Positions 1-7,356 of a DNA stretch of 64,000 bases are shown in pieces. Position 1 is the stretch's first letter. Every line of letters begins with the position of its first letter. Below the pieces are notes generated by a model that made no database searches, was not told the DNA's origin, and saw only the letters and a list, made by a program, of their open reading frames with translations. The stretch comes from Ensifer sp. IC3342. Its GTDB lineage: Bacteria; Pseudomonadota; Alphaproteobacteria; Rhizobiales; Rhizobiaceae. The DNA is taken from the NCBI RefSeq assembly GCF_020193655.1, contig NZ_JADYVE010000008.1, positions 181,174 through 245,173 on the forward strand, in the 5' to 3' direction. The translations under genes and the position numbers were made by a program.

Positions 1-565
1 CGAGCTTGGCGAGCAGGCCGAACACCCCGCCGACCGGGCAGAGATAGCGGCACCACACGCGCTTTTCCTTGCCGTAGAGATAGCCCACCACGCCAGCCGC
101 CAGCGTCGAACCGCCGAGCACGAGCAGCGCCGGTTTCGGGTATTGATAGACACTGACCATCTGGCCGTAGAGCGTGGTGCTGGCAAAGGCGACGGTTGGC
201 CAACCATTCCATTTGACCCAGCGCGGTATACCGCCTCCCCGTCCGTGCCGGCTGCTGAATTCGGAAATTGCGCCCTCGGGGCAAAGGAGCCCGCACCACA
301 CGCGACCGACGAGCGCCGTCGCAAGTAGCACCATCGGCCACCATATGCCCCAGAACGCAAACTGCGCGAAGCGCGTGAAATCATCCCAGATATGTGCGGC
401 GTTGCCCGGCATCGGCAAGAATACCGGCACGACGAGCAGCACCACATAGACGATGACAACGCTCCATTGAACGCAGCGGATTTCCCTTTGGTGCCGCGCC
501 AACCAGTCGCCGATACGCTGCCAGACATCGCGCTGCGGCCGCGATAGAAAGACGGTCGTGGTCAT
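1..565 (-). CDS. 4Fe-4S polyferredoxin membrane protein (FtrD-like), partial
   Basis: Read on the minus strand from ATG at 565; the frame stays open to the left edge, giving 188 residues. It has hydrophobic segments and two cluster motifs of the NapH/CcoG/FtrD type: RVWCGLLCPEGA near residue 88 and RVWCRYLCPVGG near the truncated end. Family knowledge: such proteins pass electrons across the inner membrane, and in FtrABCD ferrous uptake systems they partner an iron permease. It lies downstream of a P19 iron protein on the same strand, which supports an iron role. The start is uncertain because no clear ribosome site precedes 565 and the frame is open upstream to about 790. The C-terminus and following genes lie outside the window. 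Confidence 0.78.
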   Translation of the reverse strand, partial: MTTTVFLSRPQRDVWQRIGDWLARHQREIRCVQWSVVIVYVVLLVVPVFLPMPGNAAHIWDDFTRFAQFAFWGIWWPMVLLATALVGRVWCGLLCPEGAISEFSSRHGRGGGIPRWVKWNGWPTVAFASTTLYGQMVSVYQYPKPALLVLGGSTLAAGVVGYLYGKEKRVWCRYLCPVGGVFGLLAKL

Positions 566-792
566 GCGACGTGCCGCTGCTTCGCCCGGTTCGTCCGCAC
601 TTCTCCGAGCGGGGTTGTAAATCCAGCGCGTGATAAGAAGGTTTGGAGAAGAGGCGCCATGGTTGTTCCGGATGTCTATGGCGGGATGCGAAGAAGCCGC
701 GCGGCGATACCATTTGCGCGGCCTCCCCGGCTGTAGGGCGCGGTGCCAACCGCCAAGATCGGCCCCCCGCCCCGTTCACGCCTTCGGACGCT

Positions 793-1341
793 CTAGTAGC
801 CGCCCTTTTTCCCTACGCCGGCATAGGTGAACTCATATTCGACGGAAAATCCCTCGGGCCATGGCGCGACGCCGGTCTCCTTGTCCACGTGGCGGCCGAA
901 ATGAGCCGTCTCGTCATGGGATTCCGAGTGGATCGTCAGCTCGAGTCGGTATTTGCCCGGCCCCATGAGCTCGACGTTGTCGCCGTAGTGGGGCCCGTCG
1001 CTCGCGACCATGGGCATGAAGGAACCTGCTGTCCCCTCGCCGGTGTCGGCCTTGGTCAAGCGGTATTCGATGTGGAGGTTGGGCAACCAGTCCCCTTCCG
1101 CAAAGCCGTTCCTGTTATCGGCCGCGGCGTGAACATCCGCCTCCAGATGGATATCGGCTTCAGCCGCCGGCAGCATCATGCCGGGAGGGTCCATCTCGAT
1201 CGGCTGCAGGTAGACGGCAGCGATCTCCATGCCGTGGCGCAACAACGGATCTCCGATTCGATATTCCGACGCGGATGCCAACGAGACGCCCGTGAGGAGC
1301 AGGCCGACCGAGGCGAGCGGGAGCAATTTGAGGTGACGCAT
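793..1341 (-). CDS. periplasmic P19/Tp34-type iron-binding protein (FtrA-like)
   Basis: A 182-residue exported protein with a signal peptide ending near ASASEY. Features typical of the P19/Tp34 family are visible: HGMEIAAVYLQPIEM near residue 36, the Met/His-containing ADIHLEADVHA segment, GDWLPNLHIEY, FMPMVASDGPHYGDNVEL and a late His cluster around HSESHDETAHFGRHVDKETG. The family binds Cu and Fe and feeds ferrous or ferric iron to an FTR1-type permease. The next gene on the same strand is a polyferredoxin, as in ftr operons, but the cupredoxin and permease genes usually found between them are missing: only 227 bases separate the two. Confidence 0.88.
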   Translation of the reverse strand: MRHLKLLPLASVGLLLTGVSLASASEYRIGDPLLRHGMEIAAVYLQPIEMDPPGMMLPAAEADIHLEADVHAAADNRNGFAEGDWLPNLHIEYRLTKADTGEGTAGSFMPMVASDGPHYGDNVELMGPGKYRLELTIHSESHDETAHFGRHVDKETGVAPWPEGFSVEYEFTYAGVGKKGGY

Positions 1342-1621
1342 GCGCGATTTCCTTCCTGGAACGAGCCCTTATTCATGAGTAGTTTTGTCACCTTTATGCG
1401 CGCGATATTTAAGGATCTTTGCGCTGGAGCAAACAACTCGCGTCCCGGTTTTCCGCGCGACCACTTTCGCGACTGCGTTTTTTACCGCCTCTATCGCCAG
1501 AAAAAATCCGGCGCCCGCAAAGATCGGATTCAGTCTTTTTTGGTAATTTTCCGTTAGCAATTCCCGTCAGTGGGTTCGGCGGCTGTTCCGCTGTCACCGA
1601 AAGTCTTGCGTACGGGTTCCT

Positions 1622-2656
1622 ATGCGTTTCTCAGCTGTGTCAGTGGTCCTCCTTGCCGGCCTCGTTTTGTCGGGCTGCGGATTCGGTTCCAATCGGGATA
1701 GAGTTGCGGCTCAGCAACCATCACGGGAAACGACGAGCTCCGTTGCCCAGCCGCCCAGCCCCATGCCCGCCGCGAATGTCGGCGCGGTTGCTTCGCAAGC
1801 TGCGCCGCCGCAGGAAATGCTGGCCTGGGCGGGGCCCGTTCCAGAGCCGCAGGCGTTCGTGCCCGTAGCCAGAACAATCGGCATGCCTGTGCCTTCGGAG
1901 AGACCGATCGCGCTGCTCACTCCCGAAAACCCGGCGATCGAGGAAGCGCCGCCAAGGCGCGGACAGATCTACAGTCATCGCTTCCGAGACGCCAAGCCCA
2001 TCAATTTTGGCTCACGGTCTCCGAGAAAACTTGCAGTGCACGGCGTCGACGTTTCCCGCTGGCAGGGCGATATCAACTGGGTGAAGCTGCGGACGCAAGG
2101 CGCGAACTTCGCCTATATCAAGGCGACCGACGGCGGCGATCATCTCGATCCGATGTTCAAGAAGAACTGGCGCAGAGCCAAGGAAGCCGGGCTGAAGCGC
2201 GGCGCCTATCACTTCTTCTACTGGTGCCGAACCGCCGGCGAGCAGGCCGACTGGTTCATCCGCAATGTGCCGAGGGAAGCCGGCGCCCTGCCACCGGTCA
2301 TCGACGTCGAGTGGAACGGCGAGTCGAGTTGCAAAAGGCGCCCCTCGCGCGAACGGGTCCTGGAAAAGATGCAGGTCTTCATGGACAAGCTGGAAAGACA
2401 CTATGGCCAGCGCCCGATCATTTACACCGCGCCGGACTTCTATCGCGACAACTTGAAGGGTGCCTTCCCGAACCATCCATTCTGGCTGCGCTCGGTGGCC
2501 GCTCACCCGTCCAAGGTCTATCCGGGACGGAAATGGCTCTTCTGGCAATATTCCGGCTCCGGCCTCTCGCACGGCGTCGACGGCAGGATTGACCTCAACG
2601 TGTTCCACGGCAGCGAGGAAGAGTGGCACAGCTGGGTGGCTGCACGGTCCAGCTAG
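1622..2656 (+). CDS. GH25 family muramidase lipoprotein
   Basis: A 344-residue lipoprotein. The signal peptide ends in the lipobox LSGC, so it should be lipidated at Cys and held in the envelope. A Pro/Ala-rich linker of about 110 residues follows. The C-terminal half is a GH25 lysozyme domain: HGVDVSRWQGDINW (catalytic Asp region), AYIKATDGGDHLD, KRGAYHFF, LPPVIDVEW with the catalytic Asp/Glu, PIIYTAPDFY and WLFWQYSGSG. GH25 enzymes cut the beta-1,4 bond between MurNAc and GlcNAc. The gene is monocistronic, divergent from the iron genes, and its stop codon abuts a RIME-like repeat. A housekeeping role in peptidoglycan remodelling is more likely than a toxin role. Confidence 0.9.
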   Translation: MRFSAVSVVLLAGLVLSGCGFGSNRDRVAAQQPSRETTSSVAQPPSPMPAANVGAVASQAAPPQEMLAWAGPVPEPQAFVPVARTIGMPVPSERPIALLTPENPAIEEAPPRRGQIYSHRFRDAKPINFGSRSPRKLAVHGVDVSRWQGDINWVKLRTQGANFAYIKATDGGDHLDPMFKKNWRRAKEAGLKRGAYHFFYWCRTAGEQADWFIRNVPREAGALPPVIDVEWNGESSCKRRPSRERVLEKMQVFMDKLERHYGQRPIIYTAPDFYRDNLKGAFPNHPFWLRSVAAHPSKVYPGRKWLFWQYSGSGLSHGVDGRIDLNVFHGSEEEWHSWVAARSS

Positions 2657-2772
2657 AGCGGGATGAGGAAAGGTGGGCAGTTTTCCGCCCGCATCCCGCG
2701 TCTCAACTCCGTGAAATCGATCACGCTCATGATTTTGGATCGACTCGGGCCAAAATCATCGTCATCTAGCCA
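2656..2772. repeat. RIME-like intergenic palindromic element
   Basis: Two palindromes follow the muramidase stop. The first pairs GCGGGATG near 2658-2665 with CATCCCGC at 2692-2699. The second pairs ATGATTTTGG at 2729-2738 with CCAAAATCAT at 2750-2759. This resembles the rhizobial RIME elements (about 100 bp with two hairpins) placed after genes. It could fold in the transcript and act as a 3' stabiliser or terminator. I recognise the pattern from memory; no alignment was run. Confidence 0.6.
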
Positions 2773-3004
2773 AGCACGGGTAGGACGTCGCGCGGCATCC
2801 TCCAAGCACCGTGGGTCCATGTTGATGCGGATCAAGGACCGACCAACTCCGCCGGCTTAACTTTCTTTCGAAACGCCGAGCGTTTCGACGTAGACTGATG
2901 GCGCGATGAAAGTCCCTTCTACGCTCTTTGGCAAGGCGGCAGGCCGTTCGGGAGCCGCATTGCCGACCGGACGAATGACGAGGCCTGAACGAGGAGTCGT
3001 GTCG
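2773..3004. other. intergenic stretch before phasin-like gene
   Basis: Nothing coding is convincing here. Reading upstream of the next gene, the frame extends to an ATG at 2906, but the residues before 3005 look non-coding and the good ribosome site is at 2991-2996. The promoter of the phasin-like gene should lie in this stretch; I could not place -35 and -10 boxes with confidence. Confidence 0.4.
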
Positions 3005-3394
3005 ATGCCTAGCATGATTGCAACCCCTGTGACCAATCTTTCGCCGCAAAGCTGGCCGGTGATGGCCGATGGTGCGAAATACCTTCTCGCGATGGGACGC
3101 TTGCAGGCGGAGGCCGTGAGGATGACGCTGCGTTATCAGGTCGAGATGCTGAATTTCCTCAAGAACCGGCGCGAGCAGGACCTTAAGCTGCTCGAAGACC
3201 TGCTCTCGCCGGACCATCTCAACGAAAGCTTCGACCTTTATTGCAGCTTCTGGCAGAACGCATTTCTCGACTATTCGGACGAGGCCGCACGCATTGCGGA
3301 GATCGGCTCGGACGTCGCAGCCGAAACGGCAAAGCAGGTTCGCCAGGAGCAGGAGCTGCTGACCAAGGACATGGCCGGGCAAACGGTCATGTGA
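3005..3394 (+). CDS. small phasin-like helical protein
   Basis: A 129-residue protein. The start at 3005 is preferred because GAGGAG at 2991-2996 sits 8 bases upstream; a longer reading from 2906 adds 33 unlikely residues. The sequence is almost entirely amphipathic helix, rich in Glu, Gln, Ala and Leu, with no Cys motif and no signal peptide. The layout (YLLAMGRLQAEAVRMTLRYQ, then LEDLLSPDHLNESFDLYCSF, then charged helices) is reminiscent of phasin-family proteins that coat polyhydroxyalkanoate granules. Some rhizobial members of this group are annotated only as hypothetical, so granule binding is an inference. Confidence 0.6.
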   Translation: MPSMIATPVTNLSPQSWPVMADGAKYLLAMGRLQAEAVRMTLRYQVEMLNFLKNRREQDLKLLEDLLSPDHLNESFDLYCSFWQNAFLDYSDEAARIAEIGSDVAAETAKQVRQEQELLTKDMAGQTVM

Positions 3395-3864
3395 ATGCGG
3401 TTTCTCCTCGCAAGCGAGCAGACACGAGCGCCTGCCCCTTGATGACCTAGACTCAGCGCCATGGCGTGCTTCGCCGTGGCGCAACGTTCGATCGCCGCGA
3501 TGTTACAAATGTAACAAGCGTCATCGTGTCGACGCGGTATGATTGTTTATTCTGATGAGGAATTCCGCTGACCATAGCCGACCGAATGCATTGCCGGGGT
3601 GTCCCGGACGGCACGACTGTCAAAGGCACCTAGTTCGTAATTTCTGACGCGTGGTTAGGATCCGGGAAGCCGAACAACGTTCCGCGCAACGTTTCGTGTA
3701 GTCTGCGCTTATTTTCAGCCGAAGCGTATTTCGCTCCCGTCGCATCCGCCGATTTTTTCGATGCTTAGACCCTGATTTTCGAACACGCATGGAGTTCCAT
3801 GGCGCGGGCGTTGACTCGCGACAACTTGGAACAAGGCGAGACAATTTTTTTTGGGGCTGTCATC
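3395..3864. other. 470-base intergenic region, no supported gene
   Basis: No reading frame here looks like a protein. It holds a perfect inverted repeat TGTTAC-N4-GTAACA at 3501-3516 and AT-rich patches near 3540 and 3840 that could be promoters for the small secreted protein. This is the left edge of an accessory patch that ends near 5.8 kb. Confidence 0.4.
3501..3516. promoter_or_regulatory. inverted repeat TGTTAC-N4-GTAACA
   Basis: A perfect 6+6 dyad with a 4-base spacer lies in the long intergenic region 350 bases before the next gene. It may be an operator, but the binding protein is unknown and chance occurrence cannot be excluded. Confidence 0.3.
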
Positions 3865-4239
3865 ATGCGATACGTTCATTTGGCGGCAATCATCATAATA
3901 CTTTCACCCTTCGACGCCTTCGCGGCGCCAGCGGCCTATTCATGTAGCAACGGTCAGTTCGAAATCCGCTGCAACTCCTACAAATGCGAGAGTTCAGAGG
4001 GATTCACGCCTCCGGCGGTGGGGTCAATACCAGCACCAAGAATATGTCGGTGCTGGGAAGGGAAAGCTGACAGCATCATCGCTTCGCAAGGCCATATCAT
4101 TGCCTACTCGGACCGGCTCCAAGGAAACAACCCCGGTCTTCAACCAACCTCGGCCGCCATTGTCATTGGCCGCGAAACATCGGGCGCAACGCTCAACGCA
4201 TTCGGGTTCCAATCACCGATGTCCTGTTCTCTCAGATGA
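3865..4239 (+). CDS. small Cys-rich secreted protein, unknown function
   Basis: A 124-residue protein starting MRYVHLAAIIIILSPFDAFA, a clear signal peptide with predicted cleavage before APAAYS. The mature part has six Cys (residues 27, 36, 41, 61, 63, 121), compatible with disulfides in the periplasm or outside. I do not recognise the family. It ends 22 bases before a GH19-like lytic enzyme that has its own strong ribosome site, so the two are probably cotranscribed. A role as a modulator or inhibitor of that enzyme is possible but rests on position alone. The ATG at 3865 was preferred over an upstream ATG at 3799 because it begins the signal peptide. Confidence 0.55.
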   Translation: MRYVHLAAIIIILSPFDAFAAPAAYSCSNGQFEIRCNSYKCESSEGFTPPAVGSIPAPRICRCWEGKADSIIASQGHIIAYSDRLQGNNPGLQPTSAAIVIGRETSGATLNAFGFQSPMSCSLR

Positions 4240-4261
4240 GCCCTGAACATAGGAGGCACGA

Positions 4262-5209
4262 ATGCCATTCGATCGCACATTTTTCTTCAATCAAGTTCGG
4301 CCGATGTTCGGTGGCCGGCTGACCCAAGGCCAAGTAGACGGGATGTCGGCCATACTCGACGAGTGGGAGCAGAGACTTCCCGACGGCGACCCGCGCTGGC
4401 TGGCTTACATGCTTGCCACGACGTTCCACGAAACGGCCCGGCAGATGACGCCAGTAAAGGAGGCATATTGGCTCCCCGAAAGCTGGCGGCGGCGCAACCT
4501 TCGCTATTATCCCTTTTACGGGCGTGGATATGTCCAGTTGACCTGGCGCGACAACTATCGACGCGCCGGGGACCATGTCGGCGACAATCTGGTCGATCAC
4601 CCCGATCTGGCTTTGCGGCCGGACTATGCAGCGGCCATCATGTTTGTCGGCATGGGGGAAGGCTGGTTTCGTGGCGACAGCCGCGGCCGACATAGCTTAT
4701 CGCGATACTTCACGCACAACGTAAACGACCCTGTTGGAGCGCGCGCCATCATTAACGGGTTCGAGCCAGGGATTGCAGAAGCGATTGCGCGGTATCACGC
4801 ACGGTTTCTTGGAGCCCTCAGGCTCGTTGTGCCCGTCAGAGGCGGGCTGGAGACTGCCTTTGCGCCCGAGCTTATCCAAGCGACCGGTTCGCGTTCGGCG
4901 ATTCCGATCGGCGCAGCCCATTACGACGGCGACTCGGAGTTCACGGAGACACCGAGGACCCCGTTGTTCCCTGTCGGAGCCACGGACAGCGACGCCGCGC
5001 AACCGGATCCGATATTGCAGATGACCGCCGGGATCGTAACGGGGTTCGTGAGCAACAATAAGCTTGACCCCGCGAGGATATCTGAACTGATCGCGGACGT
5101 TTACTTCGCGCTTTCGAACTCCGACGACTTGTCTCGCCGCCGGCAGCTTGCTGAACCGGACGCCGAGTATCTCGAAGGGGGTGACGAAGCGGAGCCGCGC
5201 GCCGCCTAA
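4262..5209 (+). CDS. GH19-like chitinase/endolysin with MucR-like C-terminal segment
   Basis: A 315-residue protein preceded by AGGAGG at 4251-4256. Residues 1-190 are a GH19/lysozyme-like domain: TTFHETARQM carries the putative catalytic Glu57, and YGRGYVQLTWRDNYRRAG (86-103) is the family's substrate-cleft signature. There is no signal peptide, as in phage endolysins. A linker (190-250) leads to residues 252-287, LQMTAGIVTGFVSNNKLDPA then ISELIADVYFAL, which closely resembles the N-terminal helical oligomerisation part of the MucR/Ros regulators. The zinc-finger region of MucR is absent. The combination is unusual; the tail may oligomerise the enzyme or bring it to MucR. It sits beside a Cys-rich secreted protein and a broken peptidase. 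Confidence 0.75.
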   Translation: MPFDRTFFFNQVRPMFGGRLTQGQVDGMSAILDEWEQRLPDGDPRWLAYMLATTFHETARQMTPVKEAYWLPESWRRRNLRYYPFYGRGYVQLTWRDNYRRAGDHVGDNLVDHPDLALRPDYAAAIMFVGMGEGWFRGDSRGRHSLSRYFTHNVNDPVGARAIINGFEPGIAEAIARYHARFLGALRLVVPVRGGLETAFAPELIQATGSRSAIPIGAAHYDGDSEFTETPRTPLFPVGATDSDAAQPDPILQMTAGIVTGFVSNNKLDPARISELIADVYFALSNSDDLSRRRQLAEPDAEYLEGGDEAEPRAA

Positions 5210-5224
5210 TTGATGAAAAGTGAC

Positions 5225-5245
5225 GCCCGGCATTCCATGCCGGGC
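5225..5245 (+). terminator. hairpin after the GH19-like gene
   Basis: A perfect 9-bp stem GCCCGGCAT / ATGCCGGGC with a 3-base loop lies 16 bases after the stop codon. No U-run follows, so it may stabilise the 3' end rather than terminate alone. Confidence 0.5.
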
Positions 5246-5320
5246 GCCACCAATGAAAACCCTATTCATGGCTTTTGGGCGCTTACGACCACGCAGGTCC
5301 TTTCTCGCAAGCGGCAGGAG

Positions 5321-5686
5321 ATGGTGCGCAATGTTCCGCGCGATCAGATCTACTCGCCGAACCTTCGCCCGCTCTTGCCAGTGCTATCGCCGGCGGAAAT
5401 CGTTCTTGAGGCGCTGAAACGCGCCGAGCCTTATACTGGCTGCCGCGAAATCAGGGCGTGGAGGGCACATGCAGCGCCCAGGCACTCGCCTGTCTCATCG
5501 ACCTCCAGAGAATGCTCAATTGCCGGGATGCAGCTGCCAACGTGCCAGTCAGCGCGCGCATGCTTTACGAGATGGCTCGACCGCGCGAACCAGCCGATGG
5601 CGATGAGGCTCGCAGCGCGATCTTGTAGGGACGCCTTAGAGGGTAAATTGCGGGAAAGTTGCAGGGTTGATACCCAATGTCCTTAG
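5321..5686 (+). pseudogene. broken papain-family (C1) cysteine peptidase
   Basis: Pieces of a C1 peptidase are spread over two frames. The first frame gives MVRNVPRDQIYSPNLRPLLP from 5321, like the usual N-terminus (RDxxYxPxLxPL) of bacterial members. The next frame, about 5425-5628, gives LPRNQGVEGTCSAQALACL with the catalytic Cys codon at 5470-5472, then VSARMLYEMARP, and stops at TAG 5626-5628. The first frame then resumes with CRDALEGKLRESC up to 5686, matching the family's GAxxGLxxxGxC stretch. The His and Asn of the triad are absent. So there are at least two frameshifts and a 3' truncation. Treating 5210-5686 as one intact gene would be wrong. Confidence 0.65.
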
Positions 5687-5803
5687 ATCGCAATCATTAG
5701 GACGGCGATTGCCTTCAACCGCGGTGGCTATAGCATTCGCTGCACCGATAGCGGCGAATGCGCGACCTAGAAAACGCCTGCCAATTTCACGGATCTTGCT
5801 CAT
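5636..5803 (-). CDS. small DUF1127-like protein
   Basis: A 55-residue basic protein starting MSKIREIGRRFLGRAFAAIG. The ATG at 5803 is chosen because AAGGG lies about 7 bases upstream; a longer reading from 5878 lacks such a site. The C-terminal part (RTLGINPATFPQF) resembles the DLGI-type end of the DUF1127 small proteins common in rhizobia, some of which bind RNA or affect phosphate and carbon metabolism. That resemblance is weak, so the assignment is tentative. It overlaps the end of the broken peptidase on the other strand. Confidence 0.5.
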   Translation of the reverse strand: MSKIREIGRRFLGRAFAAIGAANAIATAVEGNRRPNDCDLRTLGINPATFPQFTL

Positions 5804-5894
5804 CGTGAACCCTTTTTCAACTTCAGCCTGCAAGTAATTTTCGCCGTTAAGCAGACAGAAGTCGTTGCGATAGCGCAAATGGGGACCGATCCGT

Positions 5895-5929
5895 CATTAG
5901 GCAGCAAAATCGGGTTTTGCTGCCTAATG
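5895..5929 (-). terminator. perfect 15-bp hairpin downstream of the SDR gene
   Basis: CATTAGGCAGCAAAA at 5895-5909 pairs perfectly with TTTTGCTGCCTAATG at 5915-5929 around a 5-base loop. It lies 80 bases past the stop of the SDR gene and upstream of the DUF1127-like gene, so it probably ends SDR transcription. No long U-run follows. Confidence 0.55.
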
Positions 5930-6008
5930 CCGTAGCTTTGTCCGCGGTCGAACCAACTTTCAGGTCGGGCACGGGAACGGCAGAAGCGGACTGCCCGATA
6001 CGCCGCGT

Positions 6009-6743
6009 TTAGTGGGGGCTTGCCGTCGGTCGGATGATGATCTCGCTGACATCGACGTCTTCCGGCTGGCTCACCGCGTAAAGGATCGCGTTGGCGACCG
6101 CTTCTGGACTGATCGTGATCGCGCGCCAGGCCTTCATCGCGTCGCGGGCCATCGGATCGGTAATCGTGTCGGCAAGCTCGGATGTCGTCGTGCCCGGCGA
6201 GATCACGGTGACGCGGATTTTGTCGGTCTCCTGCCGCAAGCCATCGGAAATGGCGCATACGGCGAACTTGGTAGCGCAATAGACGGCGGCGGTCGGTGAA
6301 ACGCTATGACCGCCAATCGACGATAGATTGATGACCTGCCCGCTCGCTTGCTCGCTCATGATCGGCAGTGCCGCTGCAATGCCGTAGAGGACGCCTTTGA
6401 TGTTGACATCGACCATGCGGTCCCACTCGTCGACCTTGAGCGCGGCCAGCGGCGACAACGGCATTACGCCCGCGTTGTTGACGATGACGTCGAGACGGCC
6501 GAACTCCGACCGGGCGTGACGCGCAAAGGCCTCGACATCCGCTCGGCTGGTTACGTCCAGTCTTCTGACGCTCACGGAGCCGCCGGCAGTACCGATCTCG
6601 TCAGCGAGACGCTCCAGCCGTTCCACCCGCCGGGCACCGATCATCACATGAGCTCCCGCGGCGGCAAGAACACGTGCCGTGGCCTCGCCGATTCCGCTGC
6701 TGGCGCCCGTGATCGCAACGACTTTCCCTTGAATATTCGACAT
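6009..6743 (-). CDS. short-chain dehydrogenase/reductase
   Basis: A 244-residue classical SDR. Visible motifs: cofactor loop TGASSGIGEAT, a following GARR suggesting NADP(H), LDVTS, the structural motif NNAGVMP, and the active site SSIGGHSVSPTAAVYCATK (Ser, Tyr-x-x-x-Lys). The substrate is unknown. The start at 6743 is preferred because GGAG lies 6 bases upstream; an ATG four codons earlier lacks a good site. It is followed on its 5' side by an Atu4866-type gene on the same strand and by a divergent LysR gene, a trio that suggests LysR control of the reductase. Confidence 0.88.
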   Translation of the reverse strand: MSNIQGKVVAITGASSGIGEATARVLAAAGAHVMIGARRVERLERLADEIGTAGGSVSVRRLDVTSRADVEAFARHARSEFGRLDVIVNNAGVMPLSPLAALKVDEWDRMVDVNIKGVLYGIAAALPIMSEQASGQVINLSSIGGHSVSPTAAVYCATKFAVCAISDGLRQETDKIRVTVISPGTTTSELADTITDPMARDAMKAWRAITISPEAVANAILYAVSQPEDVDVSEIIIRPTASPH

Positions 6744-6889
6744 CCCTAACTCCATTTCCAGTTCGCCTCATTTCCAGTTCGCCTCGCGGCTACGCGAGGG
6801 TTCCCTGTTTGAAAAGGTTCTGCTTTCGGCGCGAAATCTGCGCCTCGGGTGGTATCCAGCCACGTGCGGCTTTTTCTTTCGCGGGGGCA

Positions 6890-7255
6890 TCATCGGCGGC
6901 GAAGGATCATGCCGCCGTGGTGGAGTGTGTTCTCGTCCACAAAATCGCCGTCGGCGGTGAAGCCGGTGTCATCCCAATATTCGATATGATTGCCGAACAC
7001 CTTGTAGCGCCCCTGGTAGGCGCTTTGCCGGTTACCGCGGGCTTCATCGTAGCGCCCATTGGCGAGGAGTTCGTGCCGGACGTACCCGTTGTCCGTCACC
7101 CACAGGCCGACATAGGGATGCGGCGCCATTGCTTCCTGCTTGGTGTGTTGATCGTGGATCCGCGCTTCACCAAAGGCGTAACTCGCCGATCCGCAGGTTG
7201 TAAGCAAGGTGATGGCCGGACCGAGCGCCAGGCTTTTGGAAAAGGAAGTGGACAT
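6890..7255 (-). CDS. exported Atu4866-domain protein
   Basis: A 121-residue protein with an N-terminal signal peptide (MSTSFSKSLAL to about SASYAFG), followed by one Atu4866 domain: HPYVGLWVTDNGYVRHELL, GRYDEARGNRQSAYQGRY, GNHIEYWDDTGFTADGDF and HHGGMILRR. The family is a small beta-barrel of unknown function first seen in Agrobacterium. The start at 7255 follows GAGGAAAC. It lies between an SDR gene and a divergent LysR gene; the palindrome at 7336-7356 is in the shared promoter. Confidence 0.82.
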   Translation of the reverse strand: MSTSFSKSLALGPAITLLTTCGSASYAFGEARIHDQHTKQEAMAPHPYVGLWVTDNGYVRHELLANGRYDEARGNRQSAYQGRYKVFGNHIEYWDDTGFTADGDFVDENTLHHGGMILRRR

Positions 7256-7335
7256 GTTTCCTCTCATGAAGATCTGATAGCGATCGCAGACTATGCGCAT
7301 GATATGTCGCGATCGAGTTGCCAATCCCGGATGGG

Positions 7336-7356
7336 TTGGTTAGGACTTCTAACCAA
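7336..7356. promoter_or_regulatory. LysR-type operator overlapping the regulator start
   Basis: A perfect dyad TTGGTTAG-N5-CTAACCAA, a T-N11-A type site, ends on the first base of the LysR start codon. It lies in the 100-base region shared with the divergent Atu4866 gene and is a good candidate for autoregulation and control of that gene and the SDR. Confidence 0.6.

Noticed and set aside
381..779. A 132-codon minus-strand frame upstream of the polyferredoxin.
   Set aside because: It overlaps the polyferredoxin gene in another frame and has no membrane segment or metal motif.
5210..5686. A 158-codon open frame that could be called one hypothetical protein.
   Set aside because: Peptidase homology switches frame inside it, so it is a broken gene rather than an intact one.
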